Shown: positions 8,707-17,770 of the stretch, piece by piece
How the letters are laid out: every line of letters begins with the position of its first letter
Position numbering within the stretch: position 1 is the first letter of the stretch
NCBI GenBank assembly: GCA_002433055.1
Contig: DJHJ01000033.1
Span: forward strand, 50,273 to 114,272
From: Acidobacteriia bacterium UBA6623
GTDB lineage: Bacteria; Acidobacteriota; Terriglobia; Bryobacterales; UBA6623
DNA length: 64,000 nucleotides
Reading direction: 5' to 3'
The notes under the pieces: model-generated
The model's database searches: none
Told to the model about the DNA's origin: nothing
What the model saw: the letters and a program-made list of their open reading frames with translations, nothing else
Translations under genes and position numbers: made by a program

Positions 8707-9597
8707 CTAACGAACAGTGACAAGTTCTTCGTAGATCTCAGGTCTTCGGTCACGAATAGGACCGTTACCAACTTGTTCATCGAAAACAATTTCAGCCATC
8801 ACCACCTTTTCTGCGACACCTTTTTCTTGAGCAATAATATTTCCTTTCGGATCTACAATGAAGGTGTTGATGGGATGCACATGAGCAACGTAAACACCAT
8901 TTTCATAGGCTCGTGTTCTCATCATGATGTCTTCGTTGATTTCGGTGGTGCCCAACCCAAACGCTGGAACGAGTATGATCTGAGCACCTTTTACCGCTAA
9001 GATGCGTGAGGTCTCCGGCAGTTGGCGATCGTAACAAATCAACATCCCTAGTCGACCTAACACCGAATCAAAAACTGGAAACCGCTCACCGTCCTTCATG
9101 AATGGCTCATCCCTGGCATCGTGCGCTTTCGAGTAGAGGGCAATCTTCTCACCTTGCGGTGAAAAGATTGCTGCCGAGTTGTAGAGATCATCATCACGCT
9201 GCTCAGCAAAACCAACCAATAAATGAATATCCAACTCATCAGCAAGAGCAGCTACCTGAAGCAGCAATGGGCCATCAACTGGTTCAGCTATTGCACGTAC
9301 TTTTTCCATAGTTGAGTCTTTTCTCAATTTGACATTGGCAGTGTAGCCATCCAGGTATCCTTCTGGTGTCACCACAAAATCAGCCCCTAAGGAAGCTGCT
9401 TTTCGTGTCCATCGCTCAAGTTTCTCGAAATTAGCCTGTTTATCCCAAGGCGTAGGGATCAGTTTTAGGCCAGCTAGGTTGAAGGAGGTCGTTCCTTTGT
9501 TGTTTCTCTGTTCAGACATGATTGGGAAGCAAAGCATAATTGCAATTGCGACCGGTGCAATTCGTACACTAGGTAAAAAGACTCGATTGGAAATCAT
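8707..9597 (-). CDS. Carbon-nitrogen hydrolase (nitrilase superfamily), probably exported
   Basis: A 296-residue nitrilase-superfamily enzyme with a complete catalytic triad: Glu79 in TPEGYLDGY, Lys157 in YSKAHD and Cys188 in LICYDRQLPE. Members hydrolyse amides, nitriles or carbamoyl groups. Unusually for the family, residues about 5-28 form a basic-then-hydrophobic segment, which suggests a signal or membrane anchor. The start is well supported by AGGAGG six bases before the ATG. It converges with the aminotransferase gene with only three bases between their stop codons. The substrate is unknown. Confidence 0.85.
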   Translation of the reverse strand: MISNRVFLPSVRIAPVAIAIMLCFPIMSEQRNNKGTTSFNLAGLKLIPTPWDKQANFEKLERWTRKAASLGADFVVTPEGYLDGYTANVKLRKDSTMEKVRAIAEPVDGPLLLQVAALADELDIHLLVGFAEQRDDDLYNSAAIFSPQGEKIALYSKAHDARDEPFMKDGERFPVFDSVLGRLGMLICYDRQLPETSRILAVKGAQIILVPAFGLGTTEINEDIMMRTRAYENGVYVAHVHPINTFIVDPKGNIIAQEKGVAEKVVMAEIVFDEQVGNGPIRDRRPEIYEELVTVR

Positions 9598-9749
9598 TCG
9601 ATCCTCCTATAATTTTTTTAAGTCCTCATGTCTAATTGCATCCCTACCATGAATACCCTACCCGACGACAGAATCGTCCCGAAACACCTAGAAGACAATC
9701 GAAAAGATTTCCACATTGCTAAGCCTGCCAACATTGCACTACAGAGTAC

Positions 9750-10715
9750 TCACAACAGTGGAGTAATGGCGTTATTCAATTCGTTGTAACTCATCTCACC
9801 AGGGTGATATAGTCGCACGATGCTTTCGCGATCTACCAACACCAAAGTTGGTGTCGAAGAAACACCAAATTTGAGAAAATTTTCCTTGCTCACCGGTACA
9901 ATCATCCATTTCTTAAACGAGTGACGTCTACTAAGTAAAGCTTCGATATACTCAAGCTCCTCACTCGGAGCAGCACTGCGACCTCTCGCAACATACCCAT
10001 ACAGACGAGTAGGCCCAACAATGGTTAGTCCTCTTCCAGAGTATTCTTGATGCAGACGCTCTAAAATTGGTTCCTGTCGTCTGCAGTCTCCACACCAATG
10101 CGCCCAAAAATAATAGAGAACAACTTTTCTATCCAATATTGCTGGATCCAAAACTTGCTCAGCAAGAATATTTGTGGTTTGTAATTTCGGGAACGGTTTG
10201 CCTTCAAAACTTAGCAATAGATAGTTCTTCTGAATTCGCTCTTCAATTGAAGTACCTAGATATCGTTCACGCTGTTCTTCGAAAAACGAGATTGCTCGAG
10301 AACGGCTCGTACGAGCATAAAATTTTCCCATAACTTCGATTGCCGCTCCCAAAGCAGTAGGCAAATAGAAATCTTCATCTAGGTCGATAGTGTCTAGCAG
10401 CATCTCACTACCCACGAGGGCCTCGTTTGCATACCTCTCTGCTAGATCCCACCGGCCGACAAAACTGGCGCCCCGAGACATCCAAGAAACTGCAGCCAAC
10501 CACTCCTGAGTAGTACCTTGGAAACCACTGCGAGCACTCTCGACCAGATGTTGAGCTTCATCTACACGGTGTGCCCACGCAAGCTTTTTCGTCTGGTCAA
10601 CCAAAGGATGCGTCGTCGCTACAGGCCCACTCGCGATTAGTAGTAAGGTCACTACTATCGGCCAATTTGTCATCCTCTTGCGCCTAGTTCTGCGTAGCAC
10701 CATATTAAGTTTCAT
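9750..10715 (-). CDS. TlpA-like thioredoxin-fold protein with N-terminal helical domain
   Basis: An exported thiol-disulfide protein of about 321 residues. The C-terminal third is a thioredoxin fold with the redox pair Cys208/Cys211 in WAHWCGDCRRQEP, and a cis-proline position is visible in SSTPTLVLVD. Residues about 40-165 are helical and TPR-like, with no family recognised. The N-terminus is basic followed by a hydrophobic stretch, giving a signal peptide. An in-frame ATG at 10673 (MTNWPIVV) is an equally plausible start. It is probably periplasmic, reducing disulfides or working in thiol delivery. It stands alone between the nitrilase gene and tRNA-Leu. Confidence 0.78.
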   Translation of the reverse strand: MKLNMVLRRTRRKRMTNWPIVVTLLLIASGPVATTHPLVDQTKKLAWAHRVDEAQHLVESARSGFQGTTQEWLAAVSWMSRGASFVGRWDLAERYANEALVGSEMLLDTIDLDEDFYLPTALGAAIEVMGKFYARTSRSRAISFFEEQRERYLGTSIEERIQKNYLLLSFEGKPFPKLQTTNILAEQVLDPAILDRKVVLYYFWAHWCGDCRRQEPILERLHQEYSGRGLTIVGPTRLYGYVARGRSAAPSEELEYIEALLSRRHSFKKWMIVPVSKENFLKFGVSSTPTLVLVDRESIVRLYHPGEMSYNELNNAITPLL

Positions 10716-10881
10716 TAAACATTATTCACAGGCAGCAGTGATGTTACAAGATCGATCATGACTCTCGAGGTACATCACGATACAACACGATGTTGACGCG
10801 GCTACACTCGCTGAAAGCCGTCAGTAAAGCTCACAACTGGAACTTTTTCGTAAACGTGCTTCAGCAAAGTATCTAAAGTGC

Positions 10882-10969
10882 TGGTGCTGGAGGAGGGGGT
10901 CGAACCCTCATGGACGTAAAGTCCGCGGGATTTTGAATCCCGTGCGTCTGCCAGTTCCGCCACTCCAGC
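10882..10969 (-). tRNA. tRNA-Leu (CAA)
   Basis: A class II tRNA of 88 bases read on the minus strand: acceptor GCTGGAG/CTCCAGC, anticodon stem CGGGA/TCCCG around loop TTCAAAA (anticodon CAA), a long variable arm, T arm GAGGG/CCCTC around TTCGACC, discriminator A and encoded CCA. It reads UUG codons. Confidence 0.96.
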
Positions 10970-11156
10970 AGTTCTTAACCAAACACTCTAGAGGAAATCT
11001 TTCGAGCGTATCACGTCACTCTTTTGCAGGCTCTCCCAACTAAGGATATTGTAGCGATCGAGTACCGACCACGTCTTCTATGAACTCGTCGCCGTGGCAA
11101 TATTTACCACCTCCGTAGGCATCACTGCATCACATTATGAGAACTGGGTCATAGGG

Positions 11157-11888
11157 CTAAGCTCTCTGTGATAGGCCACCATCAACAGCAAGAATTTGCC
11201 CGGTTATAAACGATGAACCAGTAAAAAAACCACAGACAGCTTCTGCAATATCCTCCCCGCAACCGGGGCGTCGCATAGGCGTCACGGCAACAAGATGTTC
11301 GACATGCGGTGACATATCATTCTCGAAGTGGATGACTCCTGGAGCCACACTATTGACAGTAATCTTCGGAGCGAGCCCCTTAGCGAGTACTCTGGTCAGC
11401 ATAGCCACACCTGCCTTAGATGCACAGTAGGGGGCATGTTGGGTCCAGGGACGTGTCGCTCCGAGAGAGCTTAAAATCACGATGCGTCCGCCTCGATCTC
11501 TCATACGTTTAGCAGCTTCTTGGCAGCAGAAAAAAGCAGCTTTGAGATTTACATTATGAATAAAATCCCAATCTTCTTCGGTCACTTTGAGAATATCGAC
11601 CTCACGGTAGCGGCCTGCATTGTTGACAAATAGATCAAGTGGACCCAACGAGGATTCGACTTCTTCAAACAGTTGACCGATTGCACTAAAATCCTCAAGG
11701 TCCGCTTGAAAAGATTTGCCGCCACAAAGCTCTGCTGTCTCGAACGCTTCGGCCGCCGACGTTTTATAGTGCACAGCTACCCTGGCACCGAGTCGCCCTA
11801 ATCGTAAGGAAACCGAGCGCCCTATGCGACAGGCAGCACCTGTAACTAAAGCGACTTTTCCTTCGAGTGGACGGTCCGCAACCTTCAT
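11157..11888 (-). CDS. Short-chain dehydrogenase/reductase
   Basis: A 243-residue classical SDR. The nucleotide-binding motif is TGAACRIG at residues 16-23, followed by NNAG at 89-92, the active-site Ser141, and Tyr154 and Lys158 in YCASK. The C-terminal GQILAVDGG is typical of FabG-like and pteridine reductase-like members, and the variant dinucleotide loop (ACRIG) recalls the pteridine reductase branch (ARRIG). It is an NAD(P)H-dependent cytoplasmic oxidoreductase; the substrate is not evident. It lies about 130 bases downstream of purA on the same strand. Confidence 0.87.
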   Translation of the reverse strand: MKVADRPLEGKVALVTGAACRIGRSVSLRLGRLGARVAVHYKTSAAEAFETAELCGGKSFQADLEDFSAIGQLFEEVESSLGPLDLFVNNAGRYREVDILKVTEEDWDFIHNVNLKAAFFCCQEAAKRMRDRGGRIVILSSLGATRPWTQHAPYCASKAGVAMLTRVLAKGLAPKITVNSVAPGVIHFENDMSPHVEHLVAVTPMRRPGCGEDIAEAVCGFFTGSSFITGQILAVDGGLSQRA

Positions 11889-12017
11889 AAGCTGATATCC
11901 AATAGTTGAAGGTGTCCCATTCTGGTCCGAGATAAAGATTACTAACTTGAATCACCCAATGCAACGGCTGGACGTTTGGCAATATCCTGGCCGAAACGAC
12001 TCCGGCAGCTTGCAGAA

Positions 12018-13322
12018 TTACTTCAACAGCTTTGCAAGCTTGGAGTCTTCTCGGATGATAGTCTCTTCACGTTCTGGCCCTGTAGAGATACCACCAATCT
12101 CTACGTCCATCTTGTCCTCGAGATAAGCTAAATAGTCTTTGGCGGCTTGAGGTAGCTCATTGTAATCTTTGATGCCCCGCGTCGTGCAGTTCCAACCAGG
12201 TAGCTCCTCTGTGACCGACTCCACGCCCTCAAGCACATGTGAAAGTGCGGGCATCTCATCTAATAGTTCACCGCGGTAGCGATAACCGGTGCACACAGGG
12301 ATCGATTCACGGTGATCCAATACATCGAGTTTGGTGATAATGATAGACGTTAATCCATTGACCATGTGAACGTAATTCGACAATGGTACGTCAAACCACC
12401 CACATCGGCGCGGTCGTCCTGTTACCGTGCCGAATTCGCCACCATGTTTACGAAGCAAGTCTGCCTCTGGTCCACAGTCTTCGGATGGAAATGGACCCCC
12501 TCCGACCCTAGTAGTGTATGCCTTCGCAATACCCACAACTGTATCAATTGCAGTCGGTGAAACACCCGCACCTGCACAAACTCCTCCACTGGTAGCGTTC
12601 GAAGAAGTCACGAATGGATACGTGCCATGGTCGATATCAAGCATGGCCCCTTGCGCACCCTCAAAAAGTATGCGCTGTTCCTCGTTGACGGCCTTGTTTA
12701 CGATCTGAACTGTGTCACACACGAACGGCCGCAGCCTTTCAGCATAGTCGAGGTATTCGGCGCACACAGCGCCAACATCCCAGGGTTCATATATACCGAG
12801 GGCTTTAAGAATGGTGTTTTTCTCTTCAGCAACATCCTGAAATCGGTCTGGGAAAGTTTCAGTGTCCAGCAAATCGGCAAGGCGTATACCTCGACGTGCA
12901 ATCTTGTCTTCGTAACAAGGTCCGATTCCCCGAGAAGTCGTTCCAATACGCACTTTGCCAGGTGTAGCCTCGGTGGCCTTTTCCATCATTGGGTGATACG
13001 GGAAGATGACATGTGCCCGATGACTGATGAAAAGATTTCCCTGAATACCAACTCCGAGACCTTCCAGTGTCTCTATCTCCTTTAGTAGGTGAGCTGGATT
13101 AATTACTAGCCCGTTCCCTATAACCGCCTTCTTGCCTGGTCTTATAATTCCACTCGGCACAAGTGTTAGAACGAACTTCTGGGGACCCACATAGACTGTA
13201 TGACCGGCGTTGTGGCCTCCTTGATGGCGAACAATCAGATCGAAGTGCTCGGATACTAAATCAACAATCTTACCTTTACCTTCGTCACCCCACTGGGTGC
13301 CTACAATCAGTACGTTAGCCAT
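12018..13322 (-). CDS. purA: Adenylosuccinate synthase
   Basis: The enzyme joins IMP and aspartate with GTP to give adenylosuccinate, the first step of AMP synthesis. At 434 residues it has the family's usual length. The N-terminal GTP loop GDEGKGK is at residues 12-18, followed by HQGGHNAGHT, RGIGPCYEDK, FEGAQGAMLDIDHGTYP and the C-terminal STGPEREETI. The ATG at 13322 gives the canonical N-terminus MANVLIVGTQWGDEGKGK. It is followed by the SDR gene on the same strand. guaA, for the other purine branch, is also in this window at 39 kb. Confidence 0.98.
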   Translation of the reverse strand: MANVLIVGTQWGDEGKGKIVDLVSEHFDLIVRHQGGHNAGHTVYVGPQKFVLTLVPSGIIRPGKKAVIGNGLVINPAHLLKEIETLEGLGVGIQGNLFISHRAHVIFPYHPMMEKATEATPGKVRIGTTSRGIGPCYEDKIARRGIRLADLLDTETFPDRFQDVAEEKNTILKALGIYEPWDVGAVCAEYLDYAERLRPFVCDTVQIVNKAVNEEQRILFEGAQGAMLDIDHGTYPFVTSSNATSGGVCAGAGVSPTAIDTVVGIAKAYTTRVGGGPFPSEDCGPEADLLRKHGGEFGTVTGRPRRCGWFDVPLSNYVHMVNGLTSIIITKLDVLDHRESIPVCTGYRYRGELLDEMPALSHVLEGVESVTEELPGWNCTTRGIKDYNELPQAAKDYLAYLEDKMDVEIGGISTGPEREETIIREDSKLAKLLK

Positions 13323-13901
13323 TTCTTTTTCTGTTAATTAACTCCTCTCGCATGTCGGTTAGTGACACTCCTAAGGCGCATTCAAGCCACTTCAAGTTCT
13401 TCCGGGAATCAATCTCTTACGATTGCGACGGGAATCTGCTGACATCTACCACAAAATCGACCACAGTGAAAACTTGACAGGAGAAACTTCGGTCACCCTT
13501 AGATTCTAGCGGGTCGGTTGGATTACTGTAAATCACTCGAAACGACCAGATGCCCATTAATCACCACTTCAAAAGCGCTTTCACTGCACTCCAGAACCTG
13601 AGCAGGCTTAACCAAAAATATCCGGGAAGTAGGAAAAACGCTGGGGGGGAGCAGTTTTAGGGGTCGAAAATTTAGGTTGAGGTTAGTCTCGCTTTGGTGG
13701 AGCACCCCCCCCAGCAACAACACGAATATACCAAAAATCATATCTTGCCGCAAGTGATAATACTAAATTACGGATAAATACTGGCTTTGTGGGTCAAAAA
13801 CAACACACAAAGGCATTATAGGAATCGACCGATGGTCCGTTCTGAGCGACGACACGTAATGCCGTTGTCGTAGAGAAGCAAACTGAGTGTCTCACTGGGC
13901 C
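13323..13901. other. Intergenic stretch between rhodanese gene and purA
   Basis: These 579 bases hold no convincing gene. A 76-codon minus-strand frame at 13523-13753, starting with TTG, begins with a hydrophobic stretch but has no ribosome site and no recognisable family. Two runs of G or C (around 13643 and 13706) are the only compositional features. The purA promoter must lie in its left part; no clear -35/-10 pair was found. Confidence 0.5.
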
Positions 13902-14282
13902 CTAATCTTGGACCAGCTCTTCAACAGGCATCTCACCCGTTCTCCATGCTCGCCAGCCACCAGCAAGTGAATACACATTGCTGTAGCCCATCTTTTGAAG
14001 TGCATCAGCAGCCAGAGCTGAACGGTACCCACCACCACAGTAAAGAACTATCTTCCTAGAAGTATCGGGGACCGCAGTCTCTATATCGCGTTCGATAATC
14101 CCTTTGCTTAAATGTATGGCCCCTTTGGCATGCCCAGCAACCCACTCAGATTCTTCCCGCGTATCGATTAGTAAGAAATCGCCGCCTCTGTCAAGATCTT
14201 GCTGAACGTCAGACACAGAGGTTTCCTTTATAACACCCTTGGCCTCTTCAACAAATCTGAGAAATCTTTCTGAATGTTGCAT
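13902..14282 (-). CDS. Single-domain rhodanese-like protein
   Basis: A 126-residue protein. Residues about 20-118 form one rhodanese domain with the active-site Cys82 in YCGGGYRS and the typical LIDTREESEWVAGHAKGAIHLS-type entry, followed by SLAGGWRAW. It probably carries a persulfide on Cys82 as a sulfurtransferase in the cytoplasm. It lies 57 bases downstream of nadE on the same strand. The sulfur acceptor is unknown. Confidence 0.9.
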   Translation of the reverse strand: MQHSERFLRFVEEAKGVIKETSVSDVQQDLDRGGDFLLIDTREESEWVAGHAKGAIHLSKGIIERDIETAVPDTSRKIVLYCGGGYRSALAADALQKMGYSNVYSLAGGWRAWRTGEMPVEELVQD

Positions 14283-14339
14283 TTAATGGATCCTACCAGA
14301 CAGCAATCACTGAGCTGTTTAAAGATAATTTAAATGAGT

Positions 14340-15989
14340 TTATCGTAAAAAACGTTGTGCGACAGGAAAACGTCTTCCCATGCCAAAAGCCTTGGAGGTA
14401 ACACGCAATCCTGGTGCAGCTTGCTTGCGCTTGTATTCGTTGCGATCCACCTTGCATGTAACGTCTCGCACTAGATCGACGGGTAAACCCATACACTCTG
14501 CTATTTGATCCGGATTTTTACACTCTTCCACATAACTCTTTAGAATTGCATCGAGAATATCGTAGTCCGGCAAGGAATCACTGTCTTTTTGATCTGGCCT
14601 AAGTTCGGCTGAAGGAGGTTTCGAGAAAACAGACTCCGGTATAACGTTTGAATGTCGTCTATTCCCAACTCGCCCGAGCTCGTAAACCAGTCTCTTTGGT
14701 GCGTCACTAATGACCGCTAACCCTCCACACATATCGCCGTAAAGAGTGCAATACCCTACCGCTAATTCACTCTTGTTTCCTGTCGTTAGCACCAATGCAC
14801 CAAATTTGTTAGACAACGCCATGAGGATGCTTCCCCGGAGTCGTGCTTGTAAATTTTCTTCAGTCACATCGTGATCGAAGTTCTTAAATACTGGTTCAAG
14901 CTTTGACTCCACAACGGAGTAAATCTCATTGATAGAAATCGTCTCAAGACGTATCCCGAGCTTCTCTGCCATCGCACGCGCATCAACCACACTCTCTTCC
15001 GAAGAGTAAGGTCCCGGCATAGCTACACCAATCACATTTTCAACGCCAACCGCATCGGCACCAACGACCGCTGTTACTGAAGAATCAATACCTCCACTCA
15101 AACCCACGATAACCTTACTGAACCCGCACTTACGAACATAATCTCTCGTGCCGACAACCAAACCATCATAGGTCACTTCAGTTTCATCTGCAGTCTGTTT
15201 GTGTATCTCACCGTCACCAGTTGTGGTGTCATAAAACACAATATCTTCAGCGAACGTGAAACCACGTGCACAAGTTTGCCCGGTGGCTCCAACAAGAAAG
15301 CTTGATCCGTCAAAAACCAACTGGTCGTTACCTCCTACCTGGTTCACCATCATGATGGGAGTTTTGTGTCGACACGCAATGGCTTGAATCATTTCCAGAC
15401 GCAGTTGACGTTTACCCATGTGATAAGGAGAGGAGCTAATATTGACGATCAGGTCGACGCCCTCAGCAACAAGTTCCTCAACTGGATCACGACCGTACAA
15501 TGGACGCGGCCAGAACTGCTTATCATTCCAGATGTCCTCACATATCGTGATCCCGAAACGCATACCTCGACGTGAGAATACTTTCTGTCGTTCAGCCGGT
15601 TCAAAATAGCGCCACTCATCAAAAACGTCATATGTAGGCAATAACATTTTTTGTTGCGTGAATAGCACCTTGCCATCTCCAAGATAGGCAGCACAATTAG
15701 CTGCTTTTTGGTGTCCACGCCCAGCAGCTCTCCCGACATAGCCACAAATGATATCGGTACCTAATGATTCAACTGCACTCGCTAAACGATGCAGCTCATC
15801 CTGGTTCTGATTTAGATAGGCTGGCACCTCAACGAGATCCTGTGGTGGGTAACCACTCAATGCAAGCTCAGGAAAGACGACTAAAGCAGCACCGCCTTCG
15901 GAGGCTCGCCGTGCGGTGTCTAGCATAAGCTTGACGTTACCCGAAAAATCCCCTACGATCGGATTGATTTGACCCAAAGCAAGCTTCAT
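14340..15989 (-). CDS. nadE: Glutamine-dependent NAD(+) synthase
   Basis: The last step of NAD synthesis: amidation of deamido-NAD with ATP and glutamine-derived ammonia. From the ATG at 15989 it has 549 residues. The N-terminal nitrilase-type glutaminase domain has triad Glu41, Lys114 and Cys150. The C-terminal synthetase has the ATP loop GLSGGIDSS and the TTGNKSELAVGYCTLYGD stretch, and the end YKRKQAAPGLRVTSKAFG is conserved in the family. The frame is open a further 14 codons upstream, but the 15989 start overlaps the preceding methyltransferase stop as ATGA and gives the family N-terminus MKLALGQINPIVGDF, so it is chosen. Confidence 0.96.
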   Translation of the reverse strand: MKLALGQINPIVGDFSGNVKLMLDTARRASEGGAALVVFPELALSGYPPQDLVEVPAYLNQNQDELHRLASAVESLGTDIICGYVGRAAGRGHQKAANCAAYLGDGKVLFTQQKMLLPTYDVFDEWRYFEPAERQKVFSRRGMRFGITICEDIWNDKQFWPRPLYGRDPVEELVAEGVDLIVNISSSPYHMGKRQLRLEMIQAIACRHKTPIMMVNQVGGNDQLVFDGSSFLVGATGQTCARGFTFAEDIVFYDTTTGDGEIHKQTADETEVTYDGLVVGTRDYVRKCGFSKVIVGLSGGIDSSVTAVVGADAVGVENVIGVAMPGPYSSEESVVDARAMAEKLGIRLETISINEIYSVVESKLEPVFKNFDHDVTEENLQARLRGSILMALSNKFGALVLTTGNKSELAVGYCTLYGDMCGGLAVISDAPKRLVYELGRVGNRRHSNVIPESVFSKPPSAELRPDQKDSDSLPDYDILDAILKSYVEECKNPDQIAECMGLPVDLVRDVTCKVDRNEYKRKQAAPGLRVTSKAFGMGRRFPVAQRFLR

Positions 15990-16585
15990 ATTTTCTGGGC
16001 AATAAGGGCTGCAGTGCCCCGCCCCTCCCACTCTTCCTCGTAGCGTAACACGCGAAAACCTTCAAAAAGACACAGTAGCTCATTGGGCTCAAGAACATGC
16101 ACTCGTTGGCGTGGCCATTCGGCATGTCGAAACTGCTTAGTGGTGTAGGTCTTGTAAATGACCAATCCGCCTGGACGCAAACAGCGACGTAAAACAGGGA
16201 ATAAGGGACGATGCAAAAAAAAGAAAACCGCTACCAGGTCGTATGACTCCCTACCAAGTCCAAAATCTACCGCCTCCACATCTTCTAGCCGACAATCAAC
16301 AGTCACACCCTGATGAATAGCAGAGCGTCGCACGCAGGTAAGCGCCTGTTTGGAAAAATCAATGGCTGTTGTCTCAAAACCTACCTGAGCCAAATTGATG
16401 GCATGACGTCCTGAGCCACAAGCCAAATCGAGAGCCTGCAAGCGCTTTAAGGGATCTTCGGTTGGCACTCCCCAATGTGGTAACAGCGGATAACAGGAAC
16501 GCAGCTTGAGGAAAAACGAATCGGGTTCGGTGAGTATGCTGTCACCTTTCCTGAAACGCTCATCCCATTCGCTCGCCGTAGCCAT
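15986..16585 (-). CDS. Class I SAM-dependent methyltransferase (TehB-like)
   Basis: A 199-residue Rossmann methyltransferase. Motif I is LDLACGSGR at residues 52-60, the acidic end of strand 2 is AIDFSKQAL, and the post-core reads LRPGGLVIYKTYT. It resembles small TehB/thiopurine-type methyltransferases. It shares the 4-base ATGA overlap with nadE and so is translationally coupled to it. A terminator separates it from the Fe-S carrier gene upstream. The substrate is unknown. Confidence 0.82.
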   Translation of the reverse strand: MATASEWDERFRKGDSILTEPDSFFLKLRSCYPLLPHWGVPTEDPLKRLQALDLACGSGRHAINLAQVGFETTAIDFSKQALTCVRRSAIHQGVTVDCRLEDVEAVDFGLGRESYDLVAVFFFLHRPLFPVLRRCLRPGGLVIYKTYTTKQFRHAEWPRQRVHVLEPNELLCLFEGFRVLRYEEEWEGRGTAALIAQKI

Positions 16586-16616
16586 TGGGGGCCTCTTGAC
16601 ACAACCTACACCAGAG

Positions 16617-16654
16617 CAAAATTAAAACGGCGCACACCCAGAAGGCCGCGCCGT
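16617..16654 (-). terminator. Rho-independent terminator after the Fe-S carrier gene
   Basis: Read on the minus strand, ACGGCGC (16654-16648) pairs with GCGCCGT (16633-16627) over a 14-base loop, and TTTTAATTTT follows directly. It begins 25 bases after the stop codon of the A-type carrier gene and precedes the methyltransferase gene, so the two are separate units. Confidence 0.75.
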
Positions 16655-16678
16655 GGTGGTTATTTCTTTAAAGCCTAC

Positions 16679-17005
16679 TTAGGTACTGAAGGAACTGCCG
16701 CAACCACAGGTAGACTTGACATTAGGATTGTCGAACTTAAAGCCCGCCCCTTCCATAGTCTCCACATAGTCAACATTCACGTTGTCCAGATAAAGCATAC
16801 TCGCCTGATCCACTACAACTTTTAGGCCACCGTCAAATTTGTAGATCTTATCAAGTGGCATTTGTTCATTCTCAAAGGCCATGGAATACTGGAACCCTGA
16901 GCAGCCACCACCCACTACTGAAATTCTCAACGCATTGGGCTGAGGGTCTTGCTGGCCCATAATCTCTGTAACTTTGCTGACGGCCTTTTCACTTAAGTTG
17001 AGCAT
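16679..17005 (-). CDS. A-type iron-sulfur cluster carrier (IscA/ErpA family)
   Basis: A HesB-fold protein of 108 residues. The three conserved cluster ligands are Cys35 in GGGCSGFQY and Cys100 and Cys102 in STCGCGSSF at the C-terminus. It receives Fe-S clusters and passes them to target apoproteins. The frame is open 16 codons further upstream, but the ATG at 17005 has GGGAG about eight bases before it and gives the usual family start MLNLSEKA. The layout is closest to ErpA; IscA itself cannot be excluded. No isc or suf genes are nearby. It ends at a clear terminator. Confidence 0.93.
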   Translation of the reverse strand: MLNLSEKAVSKVTEIMGQQDPQPNALRISVVGGGCSGFQYSMAFENEQMPLDKIYKFDGGLKVVVDQASMLYLDNVNVDYVETMEGAGFKFDNPNVKSTCGCGSSFST

Positions 17006-17242
17006 TCTTGGTCTCCCTTGGTTCAGTACATAAGACCTGCTTAACGCAGGCATTCATTCTACCCAGGAAATCATCGTGTCTAGCAATACAGCCACGATCA
17101 ATTCCCTCTAACTAATTATACGTCACAGTATTCAACTTTCGAAACGCTGTGAGATTTACACCTAAGAATAGTCGTTACGGCATCACCGAGACATTATGGC
17201 TACGTAACCTGAACGGCGGAAGCTTTCTGATGGAAACGCGGC

Positions 17243-17623
17243 TTAGTCTTCATCGAGAAAGCGGTTCGGACTAACAAAGAATGAGATTGCTAAAGCCCCC
17301 TTGGGAGAATGTGCAATGTGTCTGCTGCCTGCTGGCCTCCAGACGTAATTGCCTGCTGTAACCTCACCTTCCTCATCGGCCAGGCTACCTTCTAGTACGA
17401 AAGTTTGCTCTATGCCGGTATGTTCATGAAGCGGCAACTGAGCACTAGGGTCCATTTTGAAAAGCATGGTGGCTAGACCTGTTTCATCGTCTTCCATCAA
17501 AGTTTTGACTTCAACACCTGGAAATCTTGAAGGAACCCACGGGAGATAGTCAACTTCAACATATCGTGAAGCCAGTTCGGTTAGGTCACCGTGATTTTTT
17601 GCATGGGGTGTCCGCGTGGTCAT
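17243..17623 (-). CDS. Cupin-domain protein (ChrR-like)
   Basis: A 126-residue single cupin. The metal-binding set is visible as His66 and His68 in LHEHTGIEQTFVLEG, Glu72, and His102 in GSRHIAHS. The layout resembles the cupin of ChrR-type anti-sigma factors and related metal-binding dioxygenases, but the N-terminal zinc anti-sigma domain of ChrR is absent. It is divergent from the tctCBA operon across 147 bases that contain a 16-base palindrome. The function is unknown. Confidence 0.8.
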   Translation of the reverse strand: MTTRTPHAKNHGDLTELASRYVEVDYLPWVPSRFPGVEVKTLMEDDETGLATMLFKMDPSAQLPLHEHTGIEQTFVLEGSLADEEGEVTAGNYVWRPAGSRHIAHSPKGALAISFFVSPNRFLDED

Positions 17624-17733
17624 TAAAATTCAAGCATGAAACAAGCTCGGAGGAATTATAACAGGATGAAGCCCTTCGAAACACAATAAATAATGATCTC
17701 CCGCTTGGAACCCTGATTCATTTGGCACGACAT

Positions 17734-17749
17734 TCAACAGATCTGTTGA
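17734..17749. promoter_or_regulatory. 16-base perfect palindrome before tctC
   Basis: TCAACAGATCTGTTGA is its own reverse complement and ends 21 bases before the tctC start codon, in the region shared with the divergent cupin gene. The position suits an operator for a dimeric regulator of the uptake operon. No regulator gene is adjacent. The role is inferred. Confidence 0.5.
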
Positions 17750-17770
17750 GAGAAGCCTACTAATTGATCT

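Noticed and set aside
13523..13753. 76-codon minus-strand frame between the rhodanese gene and purA
   Set aside because: It starts with TTG, has no ribosome site and matches no family; the hydrophobic start alone is not enough to call a gene.
17722..17738. TTGGCACG resembling the -24 element of a sigma-54 promoter before tctC
   Set aside because: The -12 GC element is not present at the required distance, so the match is half a promoter only.
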